Assembly: GCA_028280635.1 (NCBI GenBank)
Contig: JANQLM010000106.1
Span: 36,094 to 100,093, forward strand
DNA from: Halieaceae bacterium
Lineage (GTDB): Bacteria; Pseudomonadota; Gammaproteobacteria; Pseudomonadales; Halieaceae
Direction of reading: 5' to 3'
DNA length: 64,000 bases
Shown here in pieces: positions 18,619 through 26,059 of the stretch. Position 1 is the first letter of the stretch, and each line of letters starts with the position of its first letter. Made by a program: the position numbers and the translations under genes. Under the pieces are notes generated by a model. That model searched no databases, was not told the DNA's origin, and worked only from the letters and a program-made list of their open reading frames with translations.

Positions 18619-19071
18619 ATGAGCGAACAACAATCCATCCTGTTTCTCTGCACCGGAAACTCCTGTCGCAGCCAGATGGCCGAGGGCCTGTGCCGGGCAC
18701 TGCGCGGTGATGTGCTGACGCCGGCCTCAGCCGGAATAGAGAAGCATGGCCTGAATCCGGACGCGGTGGCGGTGATGGCGGAGATCGGTATCGATATCAG
18801 CGGCCATGAGAGCAAGACCCTGGATGAGCTGCCCGGTGAGTATGACTACGTAGTGACCGTCTGCGGGCATGCCAATGAGACCTGCCCCTACTTTCCCGCC
18901 CGAACCGCGCTGGTCCACGAGGGCTTTGACGACCCGCCGGCACTGGCGCGCGGGGCCGCCAGCCGCGAGGAAGGGCTGGCGCACTATCGCCGGGTTCGCG
19001 ACGAGATTCGCGAGTACATACTTACGCTGCCGGCGGCATTAAATAAGGTTGGAAAAGGAAACCTGGGCTAG
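18619..19071 (+). CDS. arsC: Arsenate reductase, thioredoxin-coupled (LMW-PTPase fold)
   Basis: A 150-aa arsenate reductase of the low-molecular-weight phosphatase fold. The P-loop is C11-TGNSC-R17. The redox relay cysteines C82 and C89 (VCGHANETC) match the spacing in Staphylococcus pI258 ArsC, so thioredoxin-dependent reduction of As(V) to As(III) is likely. GGGGGATCCC precedes the ATG. There is no arsR, arsB or acr3 in the window, so this is an orphan arsC. The next gene begins 31 bp after the stop, and both may share a transcript, although no functional link is obvious. Confidence 0.88.
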   Translation: MSEQQSILFLCTGNSCRSQMAEGLCRALRGDVLTPASAGIEKHGLNPDAVAVMAEIGIDISGHESKTLDELPGEYDYVVTVCGHANETCPYFPARTALVHEGFDDPPALARGAASREEGLAHYRRVRDEIREYILTLPAALNKVGKGNLG

Positions 19072-19102
19072 AATAGCTAAGTCAGGGAATATGGGCGTAC
19101 AT

Positions 19103-21118
19103 ATGGACATTCGCCGGTTCCTAGCAGAGCTGAAGGGCAGGGGTGTCTATCGTGTCGCCGCGTTTTACGCGGCGGGCAGTTGGGCTTTGCTGCAAGTCGC
19201 TGACATCTTTTTTCCTATCCTCGGTTTCCCCGACTGGGCCATCACCACGGTGCTCGCGGTCGCCGCGCTGGGTTTCCCAGTGGCGATCATTCTCTCCTGG
19301 ATTTTCGAGATTACGCCGCAAGGCATTGTTGAAACGGACGCCGTGGGTGTGAACTTCGGGCGCCTGCGTTTGTCTCCGGTACGGCTGGTGGAGTTCGGTT
19401 TGCTGGTGGCGCTGATCTCTCTCGTCGGGTGGCTCTATGTCGAGCGGCTTACCCTCAAGGAGCAGGCTTCGACCATCGCTGCGCCAGCGGTGAGTGACAA
19501 GCCATCTGTTGCAGTACTCGCATTCTCGAATATGAGTGATGACCGGGAGCTCGAGTATTTCGGTGATGGTTTGTCGGAAGAAATCCTCAATCTGTTGGCC
19601 AAGATCAGCGAGATCAACGTCGCATCGCGTACCTCATCGTTCTATTTCAAGGATAAGGACATTGACATACAGGAGATTGGCCGGCGTCTGGGTGTAGCCC
19701 ATGTTCTTGAGGGCAGTGTACGTCGCTCAAACGGGCGAGTGCGGGTGACTGCGCAGCTCATCGAGGTAGAAGGCGGTTTTCATCTCTGGTCAACCACCTA
19801 CGATCGGGATTTTGAAGACGCTTTTCTCATCGAGGACGATATAGCCAGGCAGGTCGTTACCAAGCTCGAGGTTTTGCTCTCGCCTGACTCCAGGGCCATT
19901 CTGGAGCGAGCGGTGCAACGCAATCCGGAAGCGTACGATTACTATCTGCAGGGCCGGAGCTACCTGCGCAATGCGCCCTCCGACAAGATGCTGGAGGCGG
20001 CGATCAGCCTGTTCGAGAGCGCAATTTCCCTGGACGAGACCTATGCGGAGGCTTATGCGGGGCTGTGTGATGCGCGGCTCGGCCGGTACCGAATCTCGAT
20101 AGACCCGGATGATTTTGAAAGCGCGCAGCTTGCCTGCGAGCGAGCCCTGGACCTGAACCGTGAAGCGCTGCCCGTCTACGTGGCACTGGGAAACCTCTAT
20201 CGGCAGTCAGGCGAGTACGAAGAGGCCATAGCGGAATTCGAACTGGCGCTGGACATCAATCCGAACTCCATCGATGCGCTGGTGGGCATGGCCAATACGC
20301 TGGCGCTGGACAACAAACCCAAGCGTGCCGAGGAGGCACTCGCGGCGGCTATCGAGGTGGAGACGTTTAACGCCACTGCCTATCTGGCGATGGCCAACTT
20401 CCTGTTCAATGAAGGGAGATTCGACGAGGCGATTCCGTTCTACGAGCGCACCGCTGCGTTCATGCCGGACAATACCAGGGCCTTCAACGGTATTGGTGCT
20501 TCTCACTTCATGCTCAATGAGTTCGAGCAGGCCATCGAAGCATGGCAGCGCGCCCTGACCCTGCGCCCTACCAGCGTGCTCTATTCGAACCTGGGCTCCA
20601 GCCTGTTTTTTTCCGGGCGGTTTTCGGAAGCGGTAGACGTTTATCAAAAGGCTGTTGAACTGGCGCCCGAGGACTTTCAAAGCTGGGGGAATCTCGGCGA
20701 TGCCTATCGCTACACCGATGACCGCGAGGAACTGGCAGTACCTTTCTATCGCAATGCGATCAAGCTGGCGATGGAGAGCCTCGCCGTGAACCCTCAGGAC
20801 CCGATCACGCTTGTGCTGGTGGCCCACTACCACGCCGCTGCCGGTGACCGTCGAGAGGCATTGCAGTACCAGGCCCGTGCCAGCGCCCTGGCGCCGGACG
20901 ACCTCTTTGTGAGTTATCAATCTGCTGTATTGCTGTCTACACTGGGTGAGACAGACCAGGCGATGGTCTCACTGGAGCAAGCGGTGCGACTGGGCTATTC
21001 CATTGACCTGATCGAGGCGGACGCCGGCCTGTCATCGCTGCGCGCTTCAGAAGCCTATGCCCAACTGCTGCAGGCAGACGAGTACGGCATTGCACTTCAG
21101 GGGGAAGACGAAAAATGA
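19103..21118 (+). CDS. Membrane-anchored FlgO-like/TPR protein
   Basis: A 671-aa protein of a family expanded in marine gammaproteobacteria. From the ATG at 19103 it opens MDIRRFLAELKGRGVYRVAAF, a short cytoplasmic head. Hydrophobic segments lie around residues 16-62, with another near 85-105. A FlgO/TolB_N-like domain follows (KPSVAVLAFSNMSDD... to about residue 255; FGDGLSEEIL and LEGSVRRSNGRVRVTAQLI are typical). From about 270 to the end are TPR repeats (for example LPVYVALGNLYRQSGEYEEA). Such proteins often carry an N-terminal DNA-binding or cyclase domain; here neither is present. An ATG at 19091 is an equally possible start. It is translationally coupled to the following exported protein. 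Confidence 0.78.
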   Translation: MDIRRFLAELKGRGVYRVAAFYAAGSWALLQVADIFFPILGFPDWAITTVLAVAALGFPVAIILSWIFEITPQGIVETDAVGVNFGRLRLSPVRLVEFGLLVALISLVGWLYVERLTLKEQASTIAAPAVSDKPSVAVLAFSNMSDDRELEYFGDGLSEEILNLLAKISEINVASRTSSFYFKDKDIDIQEIGRRLGVAHVLEGSVRRSNGRVRVTAQLIEVEGGFHLWSTTYDRDFEDAFLIEDDIARQVVTKLEVLLSPDSRAILERAVQRNPEAYDYYLQGRSYLRNAPSDKMLEAAISLFESAISLDETYAEAYAGLCDARLGRYRISIDPDDFESAQLACERALDLNREALPVYVALGNLYRQSGEYEEAIAEFELALDINPNSIDALVGMANTLALDNKPKRAEEALAAAIEVETFNATAYLAMANFLFNEGRFDEAIPFYERTAAFMPDNTRAFNGIGASHFMLNEFEQAIEAWQRALTLRPTSVLYSNLGSSLFFSGRFSEAVDVYQKAVELAPEDFQSWGNLGDAYRYTDDREELAVPFYRNAIKLAMESLAVNPQDPITLVLVAHYHAAAGDRREALQYQARASALAPDDLFVSYQSAVLLSTLGETDQAMVSLEQAVRLGYSIDLIEADAGLSSLRASEAYAQLLQADEYGIALQGEDEK

Positions 21119-21777
21119 AGAGAGTATTTCAGTGGGAGTGTTTTCAACGGGGCGGTCTGGGTCTTATTGCCTCCATCCTCTTGATGTCGTCCACGGCGTG
21201 TGCGAACCAGGAGGGCAAGCCGGAGCCTGCTGTAAAGGTGGAGGGTGCAGAACCTGCCCTTGAGTCCAAACTTGTCATGTTCAATGGCGTGTCTTCGGTC
21301 CAAAACCCCAGGATACTCGTCAAGTTTGAACCCAATACCTCAGCGCGGGGCGCGCCGCTGTGCCCTACCGGTACCGCGTTCAAGCTGAACATCAATGGCC
21401 AGGATGTCATTCTGCCGACGGGAGTACCCACGAATGCCTTGCCGGTGACGGGCACCCGGCGCAATAGCATCACCTGGGTGGCGGCGGATGCCAACTATCA
21501 GGAGTTGGAAAACCTCAGTGACTTCAGGTTTGAGGTTTATTTCCACCCCTTCAGGAATTCGGATCGCAGGGACTATCGGTCCCGGAACGTCAACGAAAGT
21601 GGCAAGGTCATCAACAGGGCGGGCCCACTGGAAATGCGCGCTCGCCGCCTCCTGCCGGAAGATGTCAGTTACAAATACACGATCGCCCGCATTGAGCAGG
21701 TGAACGTTGGAAACCAGCAGCGCTGGGCGATTATGGAAGCTTGCAAGCCCCTCGATCCCCTGATCCGTGTCTACTGA
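21115..21777 (+). CDS. Exported protein of unknown function
   Basis: 220 aa, not recognised. A hydrophobic stretch (residues 14-26) ends in SSTACANQ, which could be a signal peptidase I site or a weak lipobox at C29. The mature part begins with a charged linker, then a beta-rich domain with FKLNINGQDVILP, a C83/C209 pair that could form a disulphide, and NSITWVAADANYQELENLSDFRFEVYF. There are no repeats or membrane segments after the signal. It starts inside the TPR gene's stop (ATGA), so the pair is probably an operon and the protein may act in the periplasm with the TPR protein. Confidence 0.65.
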   Translation: MKRVFQWECFQRGGLGLIASILLMSSTACANQEGKPEPAVKVEGAEPALESKLVMFNGVSSVQNPRILVKFEPNTSARGAPLCPTGTAFKLNINGQDVILPTGVPTNALPVTGTRRNSITWVAADANYQELENLSDFRFEVYFHPFRNSDRRDYRSRNVNESGKVINRAGPLEMRARRLLPEDVSYKYTIARIEQVNVGNQQRWAIMEACKPLDPLIRVY

Positions 21778-21864
21778 TGGAGGGTTCAATACCGGCACGA
21801 GTACTCGGTAATGGGTAAGAATTGCCCGACGCCGTACGCCCCGTTAATCCCGGTGATCTAGGGC

Positions 21865-23562
21865 TTGACCGACCCCGTTCAAGCCCTGCCGGTCGGTGCC
21901 GGTCGCTTTACCCCGACCGAGCGATTTCTTTCACTGTTCACCACACTGCGCCCCAACGAGGGGCGTGGAGTGTTATTGCTGTGCGTCCAGGCCTTCACCA
22001 TCCTGTTCGTTTACTACCTGCTAAAGGTGATTCGCGACCCGCTGATCCTCGCCGAGGGCAGCGCTGAGCTGAAGTCTTATACCAACGCCATGCAGGCGGC
22101 GATCCTCATGGTGGTGGTGCCGGTCTTTGCCCGGGTCTACCACCGCCTCGGTCACGAGGCGGCCAAGCACATCCTGATCAGCCGGATTTTCCTGTTCTTC
22201 ATCACAAACGTGTTCCTCTTCGCCTTCGCCTATAACGCCGGCTGGCGTATCGCCATCGCCTTTTACGTGTGGCTGGGGATTTTCTCGGTGATGGTGCTGG
22301 CCCTGTTCTGGGGGTTCTCCGCGGACCTCTACAACGTCAAGTCGGGGCAGCGCATATTCCCGGTAGTGGCGGCGGCCGCCTCGGGAGGCGCCTACCTCGG
22401 AGCCCAGGCGGCGGGCTGGCTCAATCCCATCGTGGGCCATGACGGCACCATGCTGCTGGCGGGGATGTTGTTGCTCATTCCCTGGTGGTTCTGTGGCCGG
22501 GTGGAAGCCACCATACCGCCGGGGTCCGCCAGCCAGATTGCCGATGAGTTCCACGATAAGCCGCCGCCCATCTCCGAGGGCTTCATGGTGGTGTTCCGCA
22601 GCTACTACCTGACCATGATTGCCCTGTTCATCATCCTGATGAACCTGGTCAACACCAATGGCGAGTACATCCTGTCGGCCTTTGTCACCAATGAGGCGGA
22701 CGCGCTGGAGGCCACAGGTATGCTGGCCGGCACGCGGGGCGATTTCATGACCGCGTTTTACTCCAGCTACTTTGCCTGGTTCACCCTGCTGGGCTTCCTG
22801 ATCCAGCTGTTCCTGGTATCGCGAATCTTTGACCGGATCGGCCTGAAAGGGTCGCTGTTGGTGCTGCCGGCACTGATGATAGGCAGCTATTCCCTGATGC
22901 TGGTGTTCCCGGTGCTGGCGGTGGTACGAGTAGCGATGATCGCTGAAAACAGCATCAGCTATTCCCTGCTGAACACGACACGCCACGCCCTGTTCCTGCC
23001 GGTCAGGCGAGAAGAGAAATACGTTGGCAAGAATTGTATCGATACCTTCTTCTTCCGCTGCGGTGATGTACTGTCAGCCCTGGCCGTCTACGTCGGTAGC
23101 GCGTTGATCGGCATTGGCCTGGCCGGTTTTATCGTGACCAATCTTGCGCTGGCGGCAATCCTGTTCTGGTTCGCCTGGCTGATTGGTACCCGCAACCAGG
23201 GCGTCATCGAGGAGAACCTGGGCAATCTGCCACCGCAGGTGGGTCTGCCGCTGCCGGATATGGATATCCCGGCCGGCAGGGTCAGTGACCTGGTCATGCA
23301 CGAGGACACCTTCTTCGACCCGGACGAGGGCGATGCACTGAAGTACATGGCCTATAGCCACCCCTCGAGCGTTTTGCCGGGCTGGGTAAAGTTTGATGCT
23401 CTGCGCCGGCGTTTTGAATTCACGCCGCCGGCGGGTGCGGAGGGCAGCGCCCATATTCGCGTGGTCGCCAGGGATTTCGACGGTGCGGAGGCCGATTTCA
23501 GTTTTCGTGTGAGCTATTCACCGTCGTCTGACCAGGCATTTGACCATGATGGAAGTGAGTGA
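21865..23562 (+). CDS. NTT (ATP/ADP translocase-like) transporter with C-terminal cadherin-like domain
   Basis: A 565-aa inner-membrane protein. Residues 35-450 contain about 11-12 hydrophobic segments in the pattern of Npt1/Npt2-type nucleotide transporters (for example YYLLKVIRDPLIL early on, and the pore-lining FFRCGDVLSALAVYVGS later). From about residue 464 a soluble domain begins: DTFFDPDEGDALKYMAYS, then LPGWVKFDALRRRFEFTPP and VVARDFDG. This matches the dystroglycan-type cadherin-like (CADG) pattern. The frame opens with TTG at 21865 because a TAG lies two codons upstream and no in-frame ATG or GTG is near. It is monocistronic. The fusion is unusual; transport substrate unknown. Confidence 0.68.
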   Translation: MTDPVQALPVGAGRFTPTERFLSLFTTLRPNEGRGVLLLCVQAFTILFVYYLLKVIRDPLILAEGSAELKSYTNAMQAAILMVVVPVFARVYHRLGHEAAKHILISRIFLFFITNVFLFAFAYNAGWRIAIAFYVWLGIFSVMVLALFWGFSADLYNVKSGQRIFPVVAAAASGGAYLGAQAAGWLNPIVGHDGTMLLAGMLLLIPWWFCGRVEATIPPGSASQIADEFHDKPPPISEGFMVVFRSYYLTMIALFIILMNLVNTNGEYILSAFVTNEADALEATGMLAGTRGDFMTAFYSSYFAWFTLLGFLIQLFLVSRIFDRIGLKGSLLVLPALMIGSYSLMLVFPVLAVVRVAMIAENSISYSLLNTTRHALFLPVRREEKYVGKNCIDTFFFRCGDVLSALAVYVGSALIGIGLAGFIVTNLALAAILFWFAWLIGTRNQGVIEENLGNLPPQVGLPLPDMDIPAGRVSDLVMHEDTFFDPDEGDALKYMAYSHPSSVLPGWVKFDALRRRFEFTPPAGAEGSAHIRVVARDFDGAEADFSFRVSYSPSSDQAFDHDGSE

Positions 23563-23602
23563 TTGCTCCAGGGAGTGGTTCACAAATTTCATCTAGATTT
23601 CA

Positions 23603-23630
23603 TTGACCCCCCGTCAGCACTCCATATACT
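23603..23630 (+). promoter_or_regulatory. Sigma-70 promoter of the cold-shock gene
   Basis: TTGACC (23603-23608), a 16-nt spacer and TATACT (23625-23630) make the best-looking promoter in the window. Transcription would start near 23637, leaving a leader of about 200 nt before the csp ATG. Confidence 0.6.
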
Positions 23631-23636
23631 GATCTT

Positions 23637-23838
23637 GCTGGAAGCAGTTCCGATTTTTATGTGTTCCATTTCGATTCGCTCTACCGCCTCTCGTTGTGTT
23701 TTCCATAAGTAATCGCGATGCTCATAGCAGTCGCCTGGCTGCCAATGGCGCCTGGCATGGGGAAAGACGCGATACAGCGGCCTGGCTCATCACCACGTTG
23801 CATAGTCGTCGCACAAGAGACAACGATAGGAAGTAAGC
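23637..23838 (+). promoter_or_regulatory. Long 5' leader of the cold-shock gene
   Basis: About 200 nt with no coding frame, from the predicted start site to the csp ATG. Long structured leaders that act as RNA thermosensors are known for E. coli cspA. Here only the length and position are visible; no cold-box sequence was confirmed. GATAGGAAG at the end provides the ribosome site. Confidence 0.45.
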
Positions 23839-24045
23839 ATGTCCACAACCAAAGGCACCGTTAAGTGGTTCAACGAAACCAAGGGCTTCGGCTTTATTCA
23901 GCAAGAAGGCGGCCCTGACGTTTTCGTTCACTTCAGTGCAATCCAGGGCACGGGTTTCAGAACGCTGGCAGAAGGCCAGGAGGTCGAATTCAGCGTGACG
24001 GAAGGCAAGAAGGGCCCACAGGCGGAAAACGTAACACCGCTCTAG
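23839..24045 (+). CDS. CspA-family cold-shock protein
   Basis: A 68-aa single-strand nucleic-acid-binding protein consisting of one cold-shock domain. RNP1 (KGFGFI, residues 15-20) and RNP2 (VFVHF, 28-32) are intact, as are the [12 protein letters not shown] opening and the C-terminal GPQAENV. It acts as an RNA chaperone or antiterminator. A strong promoter lies 236 bp upstream with a long leader, and a paired hairpin follows the gene. Length and sequence are typical. Confidence 0.95.
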   Translation: MSTTKGTVKWFNETKGFGFIQQEGGPDVFVHFSAIQGTGFRTLAEGQEVEFSVTEGKKGPQAENVTPL

Positions 24046-24079
24046 CGTCGCAACGACCTAACTCCCAGATAAACCCCCA

Positions 24080-24132
24080 CCCACCGGTTGCTTGATCGGT
24101 GGGATCACCAGCCCCGCGTGTGCGGGGCGGTG
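24080..24132 (+). terminator. Two stem-loops between csp and osmC-like gene
   Basis: The first stem is CCCACCG/CGGTGGG (24080-24103, 10-nt loop). The second is CACC-AG-CCCCGC with GTGT loop and GCGGGG-C-GGTG (24106-24132), followed by TGGTTTCT. The T-run is weak, so termination is likely but not certain. It sits between convergent genes. Confidence 0.5.
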
Positions 24133-24145
24133 TGGTTTCTATTGG

Positions 24146-24583
24146 CTACTGGCCACCCTCCAACTCGACTTCAAGCGCTGAGTCTCCTTTCAGCGAATTG
24201 GTAATGAAGCAGCTTTGTTCAGCTTTCTCCAGCAGGCGTTCAGCCTTGTCCCGGCTGCTCTCTGCCGGCAGGGTAAGGCGTGCGTGGGTCGTGAACCCGG
24301 TGAACTGAATAGCCCTGTCGACCTGGTCCAGGGTGCCACTGACGCTGACCTGCAGCGACTCCCACTCCAGCTTCGACGCTCTGGCGATGGCCTTGAAGGA
24401 GAGGATAAAACAGCTTGCCACCGCCGCTACCTGCAGGTCTTCCGGAGAGTGAATGTCGCCGGGTCCTCCGAAGCCACTGGGTGGCGCCAGCGTCAGGTCT
24501 GGTTGTCCACTGATACTGGCGGTCACCAGGCTTTCTGCGGTTGAGGATGCGGTGGCATTGTAGTCGTGGGGCAGGCCCTGCAT
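24146..24583 (-). CDS. OsmC-family peroxiredoxin-like protein
   Basis: A 145-aa OsmC/Ohr-superfamily protein, predicted to reduce organic peroxides in the cytoplasm. The two active cysteines are C58 (VAAVASCFI) and C125 (AEQSCFITNSL), positioned as in E. coli OsmC. The start is the ATG at 24583, with AGGAGAAC directly before it; a longer frame upstream reads through the divergent gene's promoter. Only 55 bp separate its start from that of the divergent DUF481 gene, and this gap holds an inverted repeat (24607-24623) that could be an operator. Confidence 0.85.
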   Translation of the reverse strand: MQGLPHDYNATASSTAESLVTASISGQPDLTLAPPSGFGGPGDIHSPEDLQVAAVASCFILSFKAIARASKLEWESLQVSVSGTLDQVDRAIQFTGFTTHARLTLPAESSRDKAERLLEKAEQSCFITNSLKGDSALEVELEGGQ

Positions 24584-24606
24584 GGCGTTCTCCTGGTCAT
24601 GTAGAC

Positions 24607-24623
24607 TGTGCGTTTTTTGCACA
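24607..24623. promoter_or_regulatory. Inverted repeat in a 55-bp divergent intergenic gap
   Basis: TGTGC (24607-24611), a GTTTTTT spacer and GCACA (24619-24623) form a perfect 5-bp inverted repeat between the start codons of the osmC-like and DUF481 genes. It could be a regulator site or chance; nothing else in the gap is recognisable. Confidence 0.25.
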
Positions 24624-24638
24624 CAGGCGGATGTGGCT

Positions 24639-25676
24639 ATGCCCTTCAGTATAGGTGTTGCCGGGCGCGTCGCGCTCACAGTATTGCTGTTGGCAACAGG
24701 CATGGATGCGCTGGCGCGCCCCAGGACCGATATCGTGGTGCTGGCCAACGGTGACCGGGTCACCGGTGAGATCAAGGGCATGCGCAATGGGCGCCTGAGC
24801 TTCGGCACCGACAGCATGGGCACCGTCAGCATCGAGTGGGACGGCGTGACCACCCTCGACAGCAACCACTTCTTCCGCTTCCGCACTGAACGACAGGACC
24901 GCTTCTTTGGTGCGCTCGGCGAATCGGAAATCGACAGGCATGTGCAGATTGTTCACGCCGGTGGCGTAGAGGATATCCCCCTGGATGAACTGGTGGCGAT
25001 TACGCCCATCGAGAATACCCTGGAGGAGCGGCTCGATACGGTCGTGAACCTCGGCTACTCCGATTTCAAGGCGAGCGAAGCGCGAACCACCGAGCTGGGC
25101 CTGCGCATGGTTTACCTGGATGAGTACAGCGAAAACTCCCTGGAGGCGCGCTCGGTGGTGGCCGAATCTGAAACGGAAACCAATACCAGCAATCGCATCA
25201 ACCTGGCGCGGCGGCACCTGTGGCAAGACCCACTCTACTTCAACTACTACCGCGTCGGTTGGGAACGCAACGACCAGTTGGCCATCGATAGCCGTTTCGT
25301 CGGTAGCTACGGTATCGGCCGCCGAGTGTTCGACAGTAATCGCACCAAGCTGTCGCTAATCGGGGGTTTGCAGGTGGTGAGTGAAGAGGATTCCCTCGGG
25401 GAGAGCACCGACAGCCTGGAAGGGCTATTGGCGGTCGACTACCGGACCTGGAACTTCGCCTCGCCGGAGCTGGACCTTGTCACAGGGGTGCGTATCTATC
25501 CCGGTATTACCGAGACCGGGCGTTTGCGTGCCGACGGGGAAATCACCCTGAGCTGGGAGATAGTCGGCGACCTGAACCTGAGCCTCAGCGCCTTCGGCAG
25601 CTATGACAACGAGACCAATCAGGACGGTGACGACTATGACTACGGCATCACCACAGGGGTGGCCTGGGACCTCTAA
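24639..25676 (+). CDS. DUF481 outer-membrane protein (YdiY-like)
   Basis: A 345-aa exported protein. From the ATG at 24639 (MPFSIGVAGRVALTVLLLATG) it has a signal peptide ending near ALA. A short domain follows with DIVVLANGDRVTGEIKGMRNGRLSFGT, which is the usual opening of DUF481 proteins. The remainder (about residues 125-345) is a strand-rich barrel with alternating aromatic and polar residues, ending GVAWDL. YdiY-like proteins are called salt-induced outer-membrane proteins, with function unproven. An in-frame ATG 57 bp upstream would add a cysteine-rich segment with no signal character and is rejected. Confidence 0.82.
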   Translation: MPFSIGVAGRVALTVLLLATGMDALARPRTDIVVLANGDRVTGEIKGMRNGRLSFGTDSMGTVSIEWDGVTTLDSNHFFRFRTERQDRFFGALGESEIDRHVQIVHAGGVEDIPLDELVAITPIENTLEERLDTVVNLGYSDFKASEARTTELGLRMVYLDEYSENSLEARSVVAESETETNTSNRINLARRHLWQDPLYFNYYRVGWERNDQLAIDSRFVGSYGIGRRVFDSNRTKLSLIGGLQVVSEEDSLGESTDSLEGLLAVDYRTWNFASPELDLVTGVRIYPGITETGRLRADGEITLSWEIVGDLNLSLSAFGSYDNETNQDGDDYDYGITTGVAWDL

Positions 25677-25766
25677 CCTCGCAAAATTCCCGCACTTGCG
25701 CTAAACTGGTCGGCCCACTTGCGGTAACGCATAGAACCTCCAGGTCTGACTTACGTTAGGCGACTG

Positions 25767-25821
25767 TTAGACACGCATAAGACACACAAAAGACAAACCT
25801 AAGACAAGCAGAAGACATGGC
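25767..25821 (+). repeat. Five 11-bp phased repeats (AGACA core) running into a start codon
   Basis: AGACA occurs at 25769, 25780, 25791, 25802 and 25813, exactly every 11 bp. The unit is roughly TAAGACAnnCA, with A-rich flanks. The last core overlaps the ATG (25817) of a small protein gene. The array occupies the place where a ribosome-binding site should be, and no GGAG-type sequence is present. It could be a helically phased protein-binding site, an unusual translation-initiation region, or a tandem slippage product. Confidence 0.8.
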
Positions 25822-25993
25822 ATCCAGTAAAAAGCGTGGGCAGACTGCCCCAGTTGAAACCAGCGCATCCATTGCAGAACAGACCGCCGCCTTCCTCAAG
25901 GCCGGTGGCAAGATCGACGAAATCCCCCGCGGCGTGAGCGGCCAGACCAGCCTGACTGCGCGCAAGCACATCACGATCAGCACCAAGTCCTAG
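25817..25993 (+). CDS. Small basic protein of 58 aa, unknown
   Basis: A 58-codon frame beginning MASSKKRGQTAPVE and ending HITISTKS, with ten basic against four acidic residues. The middle reads IAEQTAAFLKAGGKIDEIP (residues 19-37). The F-L-x2-G-G-K-[IV]-x-E-I pattern resembles, from memory, the conserved C-terminal part of the RNA-polymerase-binding protein SutA of Pseudomonas; this is not verified. The acidic N-terminus of SutA is absent. The reading frame is supported by its codon character and position between two real genes. It lies downstream of the 11-bp repeat array and has no canonical ribosome site. Confidence 0.6.
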   Translation: MASSKKRGQTAPVETSASIAEQTAAFLKAGGKIDEIPRGVSGQTSLTARKHITISTKS

Positions 25994-26059
25994 ACGAGCC
26001 GACGGGCCCTGTCCGGCCCCGCCGCCTGAACCATTTGTCCACACCTTCGGCATGACGGC

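Noticed and set aside
24582..24638. Longer N-terminus for the DUF481 protein from an ATG at 24582
   Set aside because: It overlaps the divergent osmC-like start and adds cysteine-rich residues without signal-peptide character.
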